Shown piece after piece: positions 31,976 to 40,283 of a DNA stretch of 40,283 nt. The DNA comes from Flavobacteriales bacterium (lineage in GTDB: Bacteria; Bacteroidota; Bacteroidia; Flavobacteriales_D; CAJJDF01). The position numbers and the translations under genes are program-made. The notes under the pieces are model-generated. The model was not told where the DNA came from. It saw nothing but the letters and a program-made list of their open reading frames with translations, and searched no databases. Every line of letters begins with the position of its first letter. The first letter of the stretch is position 1. The stretch is from contig JAHDBM010000025.1 in assembly GCA_020630395.1 (NCBI GenBank), positions 1 to 40,283 on the forward strand. Direction: 5' to 3'.

Positions 31976-32887
31976 TTAATGAATTAAATATAAAAACAAG
32001 AATAAATAGACCCATAATCCGCCTAGAAAATGCCAAAAATATCCTCCAAGTTTTATTTGTAAATAGTTGTCTTTTGAAAATTTCCCTTGCACTGTTTTGA
32101 AAATCATGAACAAAAGATACAATAATGTGAAGATTACATGTAATAAGTGAGCTACTGTTAATACATAAAAATAAGAAGCACTAACATTACCTTGATCTGC
32201 TAAATCGGCTTCTTGATTTGGGGTTAAATTTGTTTTAGCTAATACAACTGCAACATATTCTGTTTTTAATTTTTTTGTTTTTTTATCTTGAACTTCTCCT
32301 TTTTTTAATTCGATAAGTTTACTGCCAAATACCATTTCTGGTTTTGATTGCGAGTATTCATTATATTCTTCTTCATCAATTTCAATGGCTTTATTACCCA
32401 TGTAATAAAATTGATTGTTTTCGTATGTGAGTTCTTTTCCTCCATAAAATAGTGTAAAATCTTCGCCATATTTTCCTTTAACTTGAAATTCATCTGTATT
32501 TAATGGATTTAAGATGTTATCACTTAGGGTGTATCCTTTTTCATAAATCTCTCCCCAGCCTTTATACTGAAAAAAGCCAAAAAGTAGTCCTAGAACAAGA
32601 GTTGCGATTAAAAAAATACTGGATTGACTTGAATTATTCTGTTTAATGGCTCTAACTGCAAGAATCATGGTTATAGAACTAATGGCAATAGTTATAGTAC
32701 TATAAATTAAAGACGGAGGCAATTGAAGTGATACCCAAAATCCATCACCTCTTGATACTACAAAGGCACTTGTTAAACCTGCAAAAAACATCACTACAGT
32801 AAATACACCAAACCATAATAATGTGGTTTTTGCTTTTGCTCTAGCTTTCTCGTAAATTTTATTTTCGTGATTTAAATCTCTCTCCAT
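31976..32887 (-). CDS. Cytochrome c oxidase subunit III, long paralogue
   Basis: A 303-residue subunit III relative. Five helices are visible. Motifs at both ends are conserved: WFGVFTVVMFFAGLTSAFVVSRGDGFW at the front; ASYFYVLTVAHLLHVIF and GGYFWHFLGGLWVYLFLFLYLIH at the end. Between FQYKGWGEIYEKG (about 110) and SASYFYV (about 232) lies a charged loop of about 120 residues, where the short copy has about 20. Loop function is unknown. It is encoded between the heme O synthase gene (15-bp gap) and the short cox3 (30-bp gap). Confidence 0.87.
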   Translation of the reverse strand: MERDLNHENKIYEKARAKAKTTLLWFGVFTVVMFFAGLTSAFVVSRGDGFWVSLQLPPSLIYSTITIAISSITMILAVRAIKQNNSSQSSIFLIATLVLGLLFGFFQYKGWGEIYEKGYTLSDNILNPLNTDEFQVKGKYGEDFTLFYGGKELTYENNQFYYMGNKAIEIDEEEYNEYSQSKPEMVFGSKLIELKKGEVQDKKTKKLKTEYVAVVLAKTNLTPNQEADLADQGNVSASYFYVLTVAHLLHVIFTLLYLLFMIFKTVQGKFSKDNYLQIKLGGYFWHFLGGLWVYLFLFLYLIH

Positions 32888-32902
32888 TTGTGATTCAATT
32901 TT

Positions 32903-33832
32903 CTATAGCATTTTCATGATCCATACATCCAAAAAATAGAACAAGAATACTAATGGTAAATATGAAAAAGAGGCAAACATAAGTTTAACAGCATCTTCAT
33001 CTTTACATGATTTATATAGTGCAATAGCAGGTCTTAAAAAATAAAACCCCATAATTGTAACGAGTACCATAGAAACCCAACTTGTCATTCCAAATGCCCA
33101 AGGTAACATTCCTGCAGGTATGATAAACATGGTGTAAAACAGAATAATGAAAGCAGTTCTTTTACCCGTTTCTTGTCCATAAGGAAGCATTTTATATCCA
33201 CCTTTTTTATAATCTTCAGCTCCTTTCCAAGCAATAGCCCAAAAGTGAGGAAATTGCCAAACAAATTGAACAAAAAATAAAATACCAGGCTCTAATCCAA
33301 AGCTGCCACTACCTGCAACATATCCAATCATAGGAGGGATACTACCTGGAAATGCCCCAACAAAAACCGATAAAGGAGTGATTTTTTTTAATGGGGTATA
33401 GATAAAAGCATAAGATAGTAATGCTATTAGTCCAAGAACAAAAGCGGTCATGTTTATTGCATACAACAAATACAGTCCTAGTGCACCAATTATAACAGAG
33501 AAAATAATAGCTTCTAAAACCCCCATGCGCTTTGCTGCTAGTGGTCTGTTTTTGGTTCTTTCCATTAAAGCATCTGAATCTTTTTCAATAATTTGATTGA
33601 GTGCATTAGATGATCCCGTAACTAAAAAACCGCCTATTATGATGTATAAGAAAGTAGTCCAATCAAATTTGTTTAATCCAAGGTCTTTGGGGTCTAAAAG
33701 AGCAATTCCATATCCTAAACCAGCAGAATAAACGACTAGAGATGCTAATCTTAGCTTAGCTAACATGGCATAGTCCTTTAATCTTTGCTTAAAAGAATAA
33801 GAAGTTTTTATGGATATATCTTTTGAACTCAT
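32903..33832 (-). CDS. cyoE: Protoheme IX farnesyltransferase (heme O synthase)
   Basis: A 309-residue UbiA-type prenyltransferase with about nine transmembrane helices. It adds a farnesyl group to heme B to make heme O for the oxidase. The first Asp-rich motif is NQIIEKDSDALMERTKNRPL (about 81-100) and the second is AWKGAEDYKKGGYKMLP (about 201-217). It is also called ctaB in oxidase operons. It is the first gene of the oxidase run, with a perfect -7 element 38 nt upstream. Confidence 0.93.
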   Translation of the reverse strand: MSSKDISIKTSYSFKQRLKDYAMLAKLRLASLVVYSAGLGYGIALLDPKDLGLNKFDWTTFLYIIIGGFLVTGSSNALNQIIEKDSDALMERTKNRPLAAKRMGVLEAIIFSVIIGALGLYLLYAINMTAFVLGLIALLSYAFIYTPLKKITPLSVFVGAFPGSIPPMIGYVAGSGSFGLEPGILFFVQFVWQFPHFWAIAWKGAEDYKKGGYKMLPYGQETGKRTAFIILFYTMFIIPAGMLPWAFGMTSWVSMVLVTIMGFYFLRPAIALYKSCKDEDAVKLMFASFSYLPLVFLFYFLDVWIMKML

Positions 33833-33870
33833 TTAGTTTACAAAATTAGCTATTCTACATAGAAAGGATG

Positions 33871-33878
33871 CAAAAATA
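33871..33878 (-). promoter_or_regulatory. Putative -7 promoter element for the cytochrome oxidase operon
   Basis: The minus strand reads TATTTTTG followed by CA, a perfect TAnnTTTG match 38 nt before the cyoE start at 33832. The downstream genes are nearly contiguous, so this promoter could serve all of them through the first J-protein gene. No clear -33 TTG was found. Confidence 0.45.
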
Positions 33879-33919
33879 GCGTTTTTTATTCTAGAAGTCT
33901 GAGTTAATTTAGAATGTAT

Positions 33920-35137
33920 TTAAATAAAGACTTTTTCGCACCAAATAACAATTGGTTTGTTCTCTTTGTTTGTTGTGAAAAATAGTTGTTCATTACCTCC
34001 GTCTTTTATTTTCCATTTCTTTTTTAATTGATCTGGAGATTCTTTAAAGTTTCGGGTTGCAACATTAATTTTTTTGTTAGCTAGTATTTTTAACTCTTGC
34101 TTTTTATAAGGAAAGACTTTTTTTACTTTAAATGTTTTACCAGGAAAATCAACTTCAGGTAATTCTTTTGATGAAAATAGATGAGAAAAAGGATGGATTT
34201 TTTGTAAATGTTCAGTTGTTAATAGGTCAGTTCCTCCAGATTTTAAAATAGCAGCATTTGGTTCGTAAATATACGTTAAAACATCAGTTAATGAATAGTT
34301 TGTGTTTGTTTTATTACTCCAAATAAACTCAAAGTGTTGTTCGTTTTCTTGAATATTTGTTGTTATACAAAGTACTTTTGGGTTTTTTACTGCAGGGTTA
34401 ATCACCCATAAGAGCTCTTTTACTTCATTTTTAATAGCAACAACATGAATTTCAGTAACCTGTTTAAGTTGTTTTAGTCCTTGAGCAATATCCATCATGG
34501 GAGATGTTTTTATCATGATGTTATTACACTTTTTAAGATATAAATCTTGTAAATCAAGTATGTTGGGTAAACAATCTTCTAATAAAAAGACTTTTCCTTT
34601 TTTGTCATCTCTTCTAGCAGGATCGATATAGAGCCAGTCAACTTGTTTCGATAGATTGTTTAGAACATCAATTCCATCTTTATAAATACATGTTATGTTT
34701 TGAGCATTTAAAATATCTAGGTTATGCTGTGTTAGTTTAGATAATGAGTTGTTTAGTTCGCAGTGGGTAATTTGTGGTATTTTTTTAGAAAAAAAGTAAG
34801 CATCTACTCCCATTCCTCCTGTAATATCTATTAATGTATTTCCTTTAACTAGGTTTGCCTTATATTGAGCAGTAATTTCTGAGGAGGATTGTTCAACTGA
34901 TAATGTTGGAGGATAAAAAATTCTCTTAGCTGAGTACCAAGATGGAAGTTTGTTTTTGCATTTACGTTTTGCTAATAGTTGATTTGCCAATTCGGCAGCT
35001 GTAACATGCTCAAAAGGGCTACCTTTTAGGATTAATCTATTTACATCATCATGCTCATGCTCTTTAAGCCATTCTTGAACATCATGCTCTAAAATATGTG
35101 AATTAAACTCCATTTGATGTAAAGATAATGCTTCCAA
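33920..35137 (-). CDS. Class I SAM-dependent methyltransferase, THUMP-like family
   Basis: A 405-residue cytosolic protein. An N-terminal helical part (about 1-90) precedes a Rossmann methyltransferase domain with motif I LIDITGGMGVDAYFFSKK (102-119), an acidic HCELN after strand 2 and YIDPARR (about 170-176). The C-terminal 130 residues contain the THUMP-like region typical of this Bacteroidota family, ending with a KIKDGGNEQLFFTTN segment. The substrate is unknown; RNA is suggested by the THUMP-like part. The ATG at 35137 or 35113 could be used. The first overlaps the divergent gene if that also uses its earliest ATG. Confidence 0.83.
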   Translation of the reverse strand: MEALSLHQMEFNSHILEHDVQEWLKEHEHDDVNRLILKGSPFEHVTAAELANQLLAKRKCKNKLPSWYSAKRIFYPPTLSVEQSSSEITAQYKANLVKGNTLIDITGGMGVDAYFFSKKIPQITHCELNNSLSKLTQHNLDILNAQNITCIYKDGIDVLNNLSKQVDWLYIDPARRDDKKGKVFLLEDCLPNILDLQDLYLKKCNNIMIKTSPMMDIAQGLKQLKQVTEIHVVAIKNEVKELLWVINPAVKNPKVLCITTNIQENEQHFEFIWSNKTNTNYSLTDVLTYIYEPNAAILKSGGTDLLTTEHLQKIHPFSHLFSSKELPEVDFPGKTFKVKKVFPYKKQELKILANKKINVATRNFKESPDQLKKKWKIKDGGNEQLFFTTNKENKPIVIWCEKVFI

Positions 35138-35160
35138 AATTATTGGTTAATTTCGTGCTT

Positions 35161-36972
35161 ATGTTAAGTAAAGCGTTAAATAACATTCTCAATCCTTTTT
35201 TCGAGACAATTCGAAAAATGCCATTGGTGATGTTTACACTATTGTTATTAGGTGTTTTTGCGTTTACTATCACTAAAAGCTTGTCATGGAGTAAGGTAAG
35301 TGATAATGGACAATTACAGGCAATTAATAGTGATGGAAAGGGTTATTATGAATATTTAGCTAGTATTTTTAATAAAGAAAACTTTGATGCTCAAACTGTA
35401 GATAACCGATATATTCTGGAAACGAAAGATGGGAAGGCTTACAATAAATATTATTGTGGTACTGCAATAGCCATGAGTCCATTTTTTGGAATTTCTTATT
35501 TGACAGCTTTTAGTGGAGATCCTTATGCTAATGCTTATCAAATAGGTATAAGTTGGGCAGGATTGTTTTATTTTTTAGCGGGATTATATTTTTTAGCTAA
35601 ACTACTGTTCAGTTACCATTTAAATCAATTTAACATAGCTGTTATTCTTGTGGCTATTGGTATTGGAACAAATTTATTTGCTTATGCAACCATAATGCCC
35701 TCTATGTCTCATGTGTATTCGTTTGCTTTTATAACAGGCCTATTATATTATGTAAGAAGCATGTTTACAGTGCCAAAGAACAGTCATTTTTATGTTGTTA
35801 TATTCTTGTTGGCAATGGTTATATTAATTAGACCTTTAAATGGAATTGTAGTGCTGTTATTTCCATTTTTAGTAAATAATAAAGAACAAGTTAAGCATAC
35901 AATAACAACAATATTAACTCCACTTAATGTTATTGTTGGGCTGGTGCTTTTTTTAGGGCTTTTATTTATTCAACCTTTATTGTGGTATATACAAACAGGT
36001 GATTTTTTCTTGTGGACCTATAATAATGAGGGCTTTTACTTTAGTAGTCCACAGTTTTTAGAAGTGTTATTTGGCTATAGAAAAGGTTGGTTTATTTACA
36101 CGCCAATTGCGTTTATTAGTCTGTTGGGATTAATATTTGTGTATAAAAAAAGCAAGTTTAGGTTTTTATTTGCAGCCTTTTTTGTAATGATATTAATTTA
36201 CATTACTAGTTCATGGTGGAACTGGTATTATGGACCTTCTTTTGGACAAAGACCTTTTATAGATTATTATGCTTTTTTAGGTCTCTTGCTAGGATTTGTT
36301 CTTGTTGAAATTAATAATGCCATAAAAAAAGGGGTGATGGTTTTATTGTCTCTTTTAGTGATAGTTAATTTGCTTCAAACTTATCAATATTCTGAAGGAA
36401 TTATTTCTTCATGGAATATGAACAAAGCCAAATACCAGTATACTTTTTTAAAATTAGATAGTAGTTATAAAAATTGTTTGGGAGGTAATCATGATATTGT
36501 CCCTTATAAAGCAATTAAGGAACCCGTATTATCAACACTAATCTCGTTTGATTCCATATTTCCTAATGTGGAGAATAAAAAACAATTTGTTGAGGAAAAC
36601 AATGTTGTTTCAGATTATATAAATGAGGAATTTAATTTTAATTATAATGCTCCAATACGACTTAAAGAGGAATCAACAAGAGGAATGTTTATCGAGTTAA
36701 GTTTAAAAAGAAAACAATTGAGGTATTATGCTTGTGAAAATGTGATGTTGGTGTTAAGGATTAAAGGTGAAGATGAATATTCTTCGGAAATCTCATTTAA
36801 AATAGATGATATTCCCACCAAGGCTAAGGATGTTTGGGAGAAAAGAAATTACCAAATAGAAATTCCTGATTTTAGAGGAGCTAAAGCAGATTTAACTTGC
36901 TTTTTATGGAATCAAAATGAGTCTCCTTTTTATTTAGATGATGTGGAGATTAAAGTGTTTAATATTAAGTAA
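35161..36972 (+). CDS. Polytopic membrane protein, GT-C glycosyltransferase-like
   Basis: I prefer the ATG at 35161 (603 residues). An in-frame ATG at 35128 would add 11 residues and overlap the divergent methyltransferase gene. After the first helix a periplasmic segment has NSDGKGYYEYLASIF, with an Asp placed like the catalytic acid of GT-C enzymes, and a YNKYYCGTAI stretch. About ten further helices follow, including a central FGYRKGWFIYTPIAF and SSWWNWYYGPSFGQRPFIDYY. A soluble C-terminal beta domain (about 450-603) ends the protein. It probably transfers a lipid-linked sugar, but no specific family is recognised. It is flanked by genes on the other strand. Confidence 0.7.
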   Translation: MLSKALNNILNPFFETIRKMPLVMFTLLLLGVFAFTITKSLSWSKVSDNGQLQAINSDGKGYYEYLASIFNKENFDAQTVDNRYILETKDGKAYNKYYCGTAIAMSPFFGISYLTAFSGDPYANAYQIGISWAGLFYFLAGLYFLAKLLFSYHLNQFNIAVILVAIGIGTNLFAYATIMPSMSHVYSFAFITGLLYYVRSMFTVPKNSHFYVVIFLLAMVILIRPLNGIVVLLFPFLVNNKEQVKHTITTILTPLNVIVGLVLFLGLLFIQPLLWYIQTGDFFLWTYNNEGFYFSSPQFLEVLFGYRKGWFIYTPIAFISLLGLIFVYKKSKFRFLFAAFFVMILIYITSSWWNWYYGPSFGQRPFIDYYAFLGLLLGFVLVEINNAIKKGVMVLLSLLVIVNLLQTYQYSEGIISSWNMNKAKYQYTFLKLDSSYKNCLGGNHDIVPYKAIKEPVLSTLISFDSIFPNVENKKQFVEENNVVSDYINEEFNFNYNAPIRLKEESTRGMFIELSLKRKQLRYYACENVMLVLRIKGEDEYSSEISFKIDDIPTKAKDVWEKRNYQIEIPDFRGAKADLTCFLWNQNESPFYLDDVEIKVFNIK

Positions 36973-37035
36973 ACAAAATTTGAGGTGTAATCATATTTAG
37001 AGATTTTTATTTCTATCAAGATGACAAATAAAAGT

Positions 37036-37692
37036 TTACTTTTTAAATGATGTTAGGTTTAATATGGTGTCGTTAAAAACAATTTCATTTTCAATAGTAG
37101 TAATTAATTTTCGAGATTGAGTAAGTGGGTGTAAAGGAAATCTACTGTCGTAGATAACCTCTTCAGATTTATTCATTAACGTGCCCTGAGAAATGTCTTT
37201 TTGGTACGGGTCACTTTCCCAATTTCCATATCCTTTCTTTTGAAGTGTAATGATTTTATTTCTCAGTAATTTACGTTTAACAAATTCTTCTCTGTTTTTG
37301 ATGTTAACTGTTTCATTAGCTACTAATCGAATAACAAAACTAGCGCTATTAAATGGAATTGTTATGGAGGTAATGTAAGTGGTCCCGTTATCTTGTTGAG
37401 GTATTTTCACTATTGTTTTAGCAGCAGAAAATGATTTGATTTTAATTAAATCACATTCAACAAGTCCACCATTACTTTTTATCGCCATTTCACGATAAAA
37501 AGCTCTAATGAGATTTTCATTTTTAATAGTTGGAATATCTGGGTCAACATCAAAATATAGTATAGATAAAGCAATGGTTTGTTTTGGGTTTAACCATTGC
37601 TTTTCTTTTTTTGTATTTAGGTTTAATTCCCAGTCAAAATAGGGAATAGAGATGTCGTTTATAGTTGGTCGTTTTCGGTTAAATAATCTCAT
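37036..37692 (-). CDS. Hypothetical cytosolic protein
   Basis: A 218-residue protein that I do not recognise. It has no signal peptide or membrane helix. It starts with basic MRLFNRKRP; conspicuous segments are PYFDWELNLN, NPKQTIALSILYFDVDPDIP, TSITIPFNSASFVIRLVANE and GNWESDPYQKD. The alternating pattern suggests a mixed alpha/beta fold. It begins 3 bp after the stop of the OmpA-family gene, so the two are very likely co-transcribed and a link to that envelope protein is plausible. Confidence 0.6.
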   Translation of the reverse strand: MRLFNRKRPTINDISIPYFDWELNLNTKKEKQWLNPKQTIALSILYFDVDPDIPTIKNENLIRAFYREMAIKSNGGLVECDLIKIKSFSAAKTIVKIPQQDNGTTYITSITIPFNSASFVIRLVANETVNIKNREEFVKRKLLRNKIITLQKKGYGNWESDPYQKDISQGTLMNKSEEVIYDSRFPLHPLTQSRKLITTIENEIVFNDTILNLTSFKK

Positions 37693-37695
37693 TAT

Positions 37696-40047
37696 TTAGT
37701 AATGGAGTTTCATCATTCTAACCTCTACTCGTCTGTTTTTAGATTTATTTTCTATTGTATTATTACTTTCAGCAGGTTTTTCTTCACCATAGTTTTTAAT
37801 AACTAATCTATTCTCAGGTAACCCTAATCTCATCAATACTTTTTTAGTAGCATTAGAACGTTTAGCAGATAATTTTTTATTGTAGTCAATACTTCCATCA
37901 CTATCTGTATGTCCTAGAATTAGAATAAGTGTATTAGGATTTTGATTAACTTTTACGACAAACTCTTCTATTGGTTTACTGTACTGCGTTTGAATTTTAT
38001 CTTTATCAGTTTCAAAATAGATATTTAAGTAGTCGATAGTAGTCATTTCTTCCAGGGTTTGTTTGACCGTTTTTTGTTCAATTTCTACTTTCTTCTCATT
38101 AAGTATTTTGTCGAGTTTTTCTTTTTTAATTTTTTCGTACTCAATTTTTTCCTTTTTCTTCTTTCTTTTTTCTGGGCATCCATTATTTATTGCAGGACCA
38201 GCTTCATATTTACAAGAGTCGATTCTATCATTTATTCCATCTCCATCACTATCTGTACAACAAGATTCGGGTTCTTCCATAGGGCAACCATTATTTTCCC
38301 AAACACCAGGAATATCTGGACATCTATCAGCAGTATCAATAATACCATCTTTATCTCTGTCTGGACAACCTTTATTAGCTCTTAATCCTTTGTCATAAGG
38401 GCAGTGATCTTCATAATCTAGTATGCCATCTCCATCACTATCAGGACATCCATTATACTTTTTAGGGCCTGCTGAGTAAGGGCAGAAATCTTTATAATCA
38501 GGAATTTTATCACCATCAGCATCAGGACAGCCTTTCATTTTATATCCTCCAGAGTCAGTTGGACACATATCTTTATCATCAGAAATTAAATCACCATCAA
38601 TATCAGATGGTTTTCGGTACATTCTTCCAATTGCTATTCCAGCATATATATTTGCATTATACGTTCTTCTTTGACCTAATAGGTTATTAATATTGTTGGC
38701 TCCTACAAAAAGTGTCCAACTATTTTTTCGAATTGTTCTTGGTCTAGTTTTTCTCCAAAAATCTTGCGGCCTTCTTCGATCTTCAGCTCTCCAAGCAGCA
38801 TATAAACCAACATTAACTTGTCCGTTTCTTTGAAAAGTTACAGGTATACCAGCAGATATATTACGAGACTCATAACGTCCGGTAAAGGTATGCGTCATAA
38901 TATCATGCACTTTGCTTTTATCACTTCTTAACCAAATAGGAATTGACCCAGCATAATTTCCATAAAAATTAGGAGCAATTTGATAATCGAAAGTGGCATT
39001 TATAGTTGTTGGCAAACTCATTCTAAAAGTAGATTGATCATCTGGACTTCTTTGCATTAATGGTATTACAAAAGATTCGATATAAGAACTGTTCATACCT
39101 GCTTGAAACAAACCTCTAGCATCTACCGCTACATTGTTGTTATTAATAAAATCGTAAGTACTAGAATCTTTTGTGAATTTTATTCCTCCAATGTTAAGGA
39201 TTGAAGCGCCAATTTTGTATTTGTATTTGTTAAGGTGTGTACTAGGATTTTTTCTTTTTCTATCCATTTCATAATAGAATGTTTTATGTTTTGGTCTAAA
39301 TTCATAAGTAGCACCAAGGTCTAAACCAACACCAACATTATCATTGTTTAATTGATTACTTTGGTCTGCTTTTCCATAGCTAAATTCCATACCATCAGTT
39401 TCTACTAAGCCATTGCTGTTAAATTGAACATTGCCACCTTTAGTATGAAATTGATGCGCATCTATTCCATTTAATAGTTTTAACCCTATACCAGCCTTAA
39501 TTACTCTATCTTTATCGTCAATTACTGTTCTAGCATAGCTAAAGGTGTGTTCTGTCCATCTCATAAATTGATAGCTAAGTGTACCTTGGTCAAATGCGAT
39601 TCCTGCATTAGGAATTCCTGTAAAACTATTAAAGTCTAATTCTGCTAGTTCATCTTCTATACCATCATAATTAGTGAAATTTCTATTTCTCCAACTATAG
39701 CCTACAGCATCTCTTGGTGTTATTTGAATCATTAAAGAAATTGGCATAGTTTCAAATCCTCTATTGTAATAGCCTTTACCAACAGGTTTTCTAAAAGCAC
39801 TTTGTTGGTTTTCTACTCCATAAACGAAATAATTAAAGTTATTCCCAATATAGTTATTACTTGCCCCGTAGTTTCCTCCAAGTGTTACATTCCATTTGTA
39901 ACGATTATCAACTAAAGATGCAGGTTGAGAAATTACGCCAACAGTACCTGAACGATTATCTTGAGAAAATCCAGTATAATGAGACTGAGAATAAGAAGCA
40001 ATAGATGTTCCTATAATAATGAAAGTAACCAGTAGTTTGTGTATCAT
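37696..40047 (-). CDS. DUF5723-like barrel with thrombospondin type 3 repeats and OmpA domain
   Basis: A 783-residue envelope protein. Signal peptide about 1-20. Residues about 22-475 look like a DUF5723-type outer-membrane barrel (start HYTGFSQDNRSGTVGVISQPASLVD). About 479-626 holds five calcium-binding thrombospondin type 3 repeats of the form DxDGDxxxDxxDxCP...GCP. A Lys/Glu-rich coiled-coil-like linker follows (about 628-665). The OmpA peptidoglycan-binding domain is about 667-780, with GHTDSDGS, KRSNATKKVL and KNRRVEVRM. It should link the outer membrane to peptidoglycan. The small gene behind it is 3 bp away. Confidence 0.87.
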   Translation of the reverse strand: MIHKLLVTFIIIGTSIASYSQSHYTGFSQDNRSGTVGVISQPASLVDNRYKWNVTLGGNYGASNNYIGNNFNYFVYGVENQQSAFRKPVGKGYYNRGFETMPISLMIQITPRDAVGYSWRNRNFTNYDGIEDELAELDFNSFTGIPNAGIAFDQGTLSYQFMRWTEHTFSYARTVIDDKDRVIKAGIGLKLLNGIDAHQFHTKGGNVQFNSNGLVETDGMEFSYGKADQSNQLNNDNVGVGLDLGATYEFRPKHKTFYYEMDRKRKNPSTHLNKYKYKIGASILNIGGIKFTKDSSTYDFINNNNVAVDARGLFQAGMNSSYIESFVIPLMQRSPDDQSTFRMSLPTTINATFDYQIAPNFYGNYAGSIPIWLRSDKSKVHDIMTHTFTGRYESRNISAGIPVTFQRNGQVNVGLYAAWRAEDRRRPQDFWRKTRPRTIRKNSWTLFVGANNINNLLGQRRTYNANIYAGIAIGRMYRKPSDIDGDLISDDKDMCPTDSGGYKMKGCPDADGDKIPDYKDFCPYSAGPKKYNGCPDSDGDGILDYEDHCPYDKGLRANKGCPDRDKDGIIDTADRCPDIPGVWENNGCPMEEPESCCTDSDGDGINDRIDSCKYEAGPAINNGCPEKRKKKKEKIEYEKIKKEKLDKILNEKKVEIEQKTVKQTLEEMTTIDYLNIYFETDKDKIQTQYSKPIEEFVVKVNQNPNTLILILGHTDSDGSIDYNKKLSAKRSNATKKVLMRLGLPENRLVIKNYGEEKPAESNNTIENKSKNRRVEVRMMKLHY

Positions 40048-40065
40048 GTTTTCTATAATAAGTTG

Positions 40066-40073
40066 TAAAGGTA
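40066..40073 (-). promoter_or_regulatory. Putative -7 promoter element for the OmpA-family gene
   Basis: The minus strand reads TACCTTTA, one base off TAnnTTTG, 18 nt before the start at 40047. The 189-bp gap (40048-40236) is otherwise AT-rich without a recognisable gene. Confidence 0.35.
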
Positions 40074-40207
40074 TTATTTATAATTATATGCTGGAAATAC
40101 AATCAAAAATTAAGCCATATATTATTGTTAAGACAATTAAAATAATAAATACCCCTATTAAAAAGGATAATATATTAACGATAAATAAAACTTTCATTTC
40201 AAAACCC

Positions 40208-40215
40208 TACCTTTG
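40208..40215 (+). promoter_or_regulatory. Putative -7 promoter element for the gene entering at the window end
   Basis: TACCTTTG, followed by CA, is a perfect TAnnTTTG match identical to the leuS element, 21 nt before the ATG at 40237. Confidence 0.45.
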
Positions 40216-40236
40216 CAACTTCTAAAAGCAAAGTAA

Positions 40237-40283
40237 ATGAAGTCTATTTTTAACAGTTTTACATTTAATCCTAAAGATGATAT
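40237..40283 (+). CDS. Start of a gene truncated by the window end
   Basis: An ATG opens a frame of 15 codons (MKSIFNSFTFNPKDD) that runs off the window. A good -7 promoter element lies just upstream. Too little is visible to name it. Confidence 0.5.
   Translation, partial: MKSIFNSFTFNPKDD

Noticed and set aside
38059-38398. Plus-strand frames of over 100 codons opposite the OmpA-family gene
   Set aside because: They lie opposite the thrombospondin-repeat and Lys/Glu-rich linker coding sequence, are Phe/Ser-rich mirror images of it, and have no start context.
38170-38610. Regular repeated motifs as a CRISPR or DNA satellite
   Set aside because: The periodicity comes from coding of thrombospondin type 3 calcium repeats; nucleotide spacing and sequence vary with the protein repeat.
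40019-40225. Plus-strand open frame of 68 codons in the AT-rich gap near the window end
   Set aside because: It starts inside the OmpA-family signal peptide, has low-complexity Ile/Lys composition and crosses the likely promoters of both neighbouring genes.

Overview
The window looks like chromosomal DNA of a marine-type Bacteroidota, probably Flavobacteriia/Flavobacteriales. The base composition is very AT-rich. Two secreted proteins end in the type IX secretion C-terminal signature (a 'PNP' motif followed by a short beta domain). Several genes are preceded by the Bacteroidota -7 element TAnnTTTG with no clear Shine-Dalgarno. Family content also fits: paired cox3 genes with Sco and DUF420, DUF5686 and DUF5723-like outer-membrane barrels, and THUMP-like methyltransferases. 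I see no tRNA, rRNA, CRISPR array, transposase or phage gene, and no gene-free stretch over 300 bp.

Layout. (1) 66-3141: a VanW-like protein converges on a two-gene unit of acyl-CoA dehydrogenase and an alkylglycerol-monooxygenase-like membrane di-iron hydroxylase. (2) 3219-7263: a CocE/NonD hydrolase faces a three-gene operon of TetR repressor, small phosphoglycosyl transferase and archaeal-type (type II) GAPDH-like oxidoreductase. Two matching 20-bp palindromes lie in the 63-bp gap between them, so this looks like one self-regulated accessory module. (3) 7270-12486: two secreted proteins on the minus strand, then anmK and a secreted T9SS-tagged esterase on the plus strand. (4) 12584-16066: leucyl-tRNA synthetase, enlarged to 1160 residues by an in-frame DUF559 nuclease-like cassette in its editing domain and by a second expansion next to the KMSKS loop. 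A REP-like double hairpin and a 52-bp perfect palindrome (bidirectional terminator) follow it. (5) 16289-21748, minus strand: chain-length determinant (Wzz-like), O-antigen ligase-like protein, GT-C-like membrane protein, phytanoyl-CoA-dioxygenase-like protein and a small barrel protein, probably a surface polysaccharide operon. (6) 21942-33832, minus strand: heme O synthase, two cox3, cox4, two Sco proteins and DUF420, running directly into a DjlA-like J-protein gene, then a 1490-residue oligopeptidase B-DUF5686 fusion, then two more DjlA-like genes. (7) 33920-40283: THUMP-like methyltransferase, a GT-C-like membrane protein, a hypothetical protein, a DUF5723-like/TSP3/OmpA envelope protein and the first 15 codons of a further gene.

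The most unusual items are the nuclease cassette hosted inside leuS, the protease-outer-membrane-barrel fusion bracketed by three degenerating TerB/J-domain paralogues (with a fossil J-protein 3' end beside it), and the TetR/CocE/PGT/type II GAPDH module with tandem operators. All functions are read from sequence alone. No database search was run.
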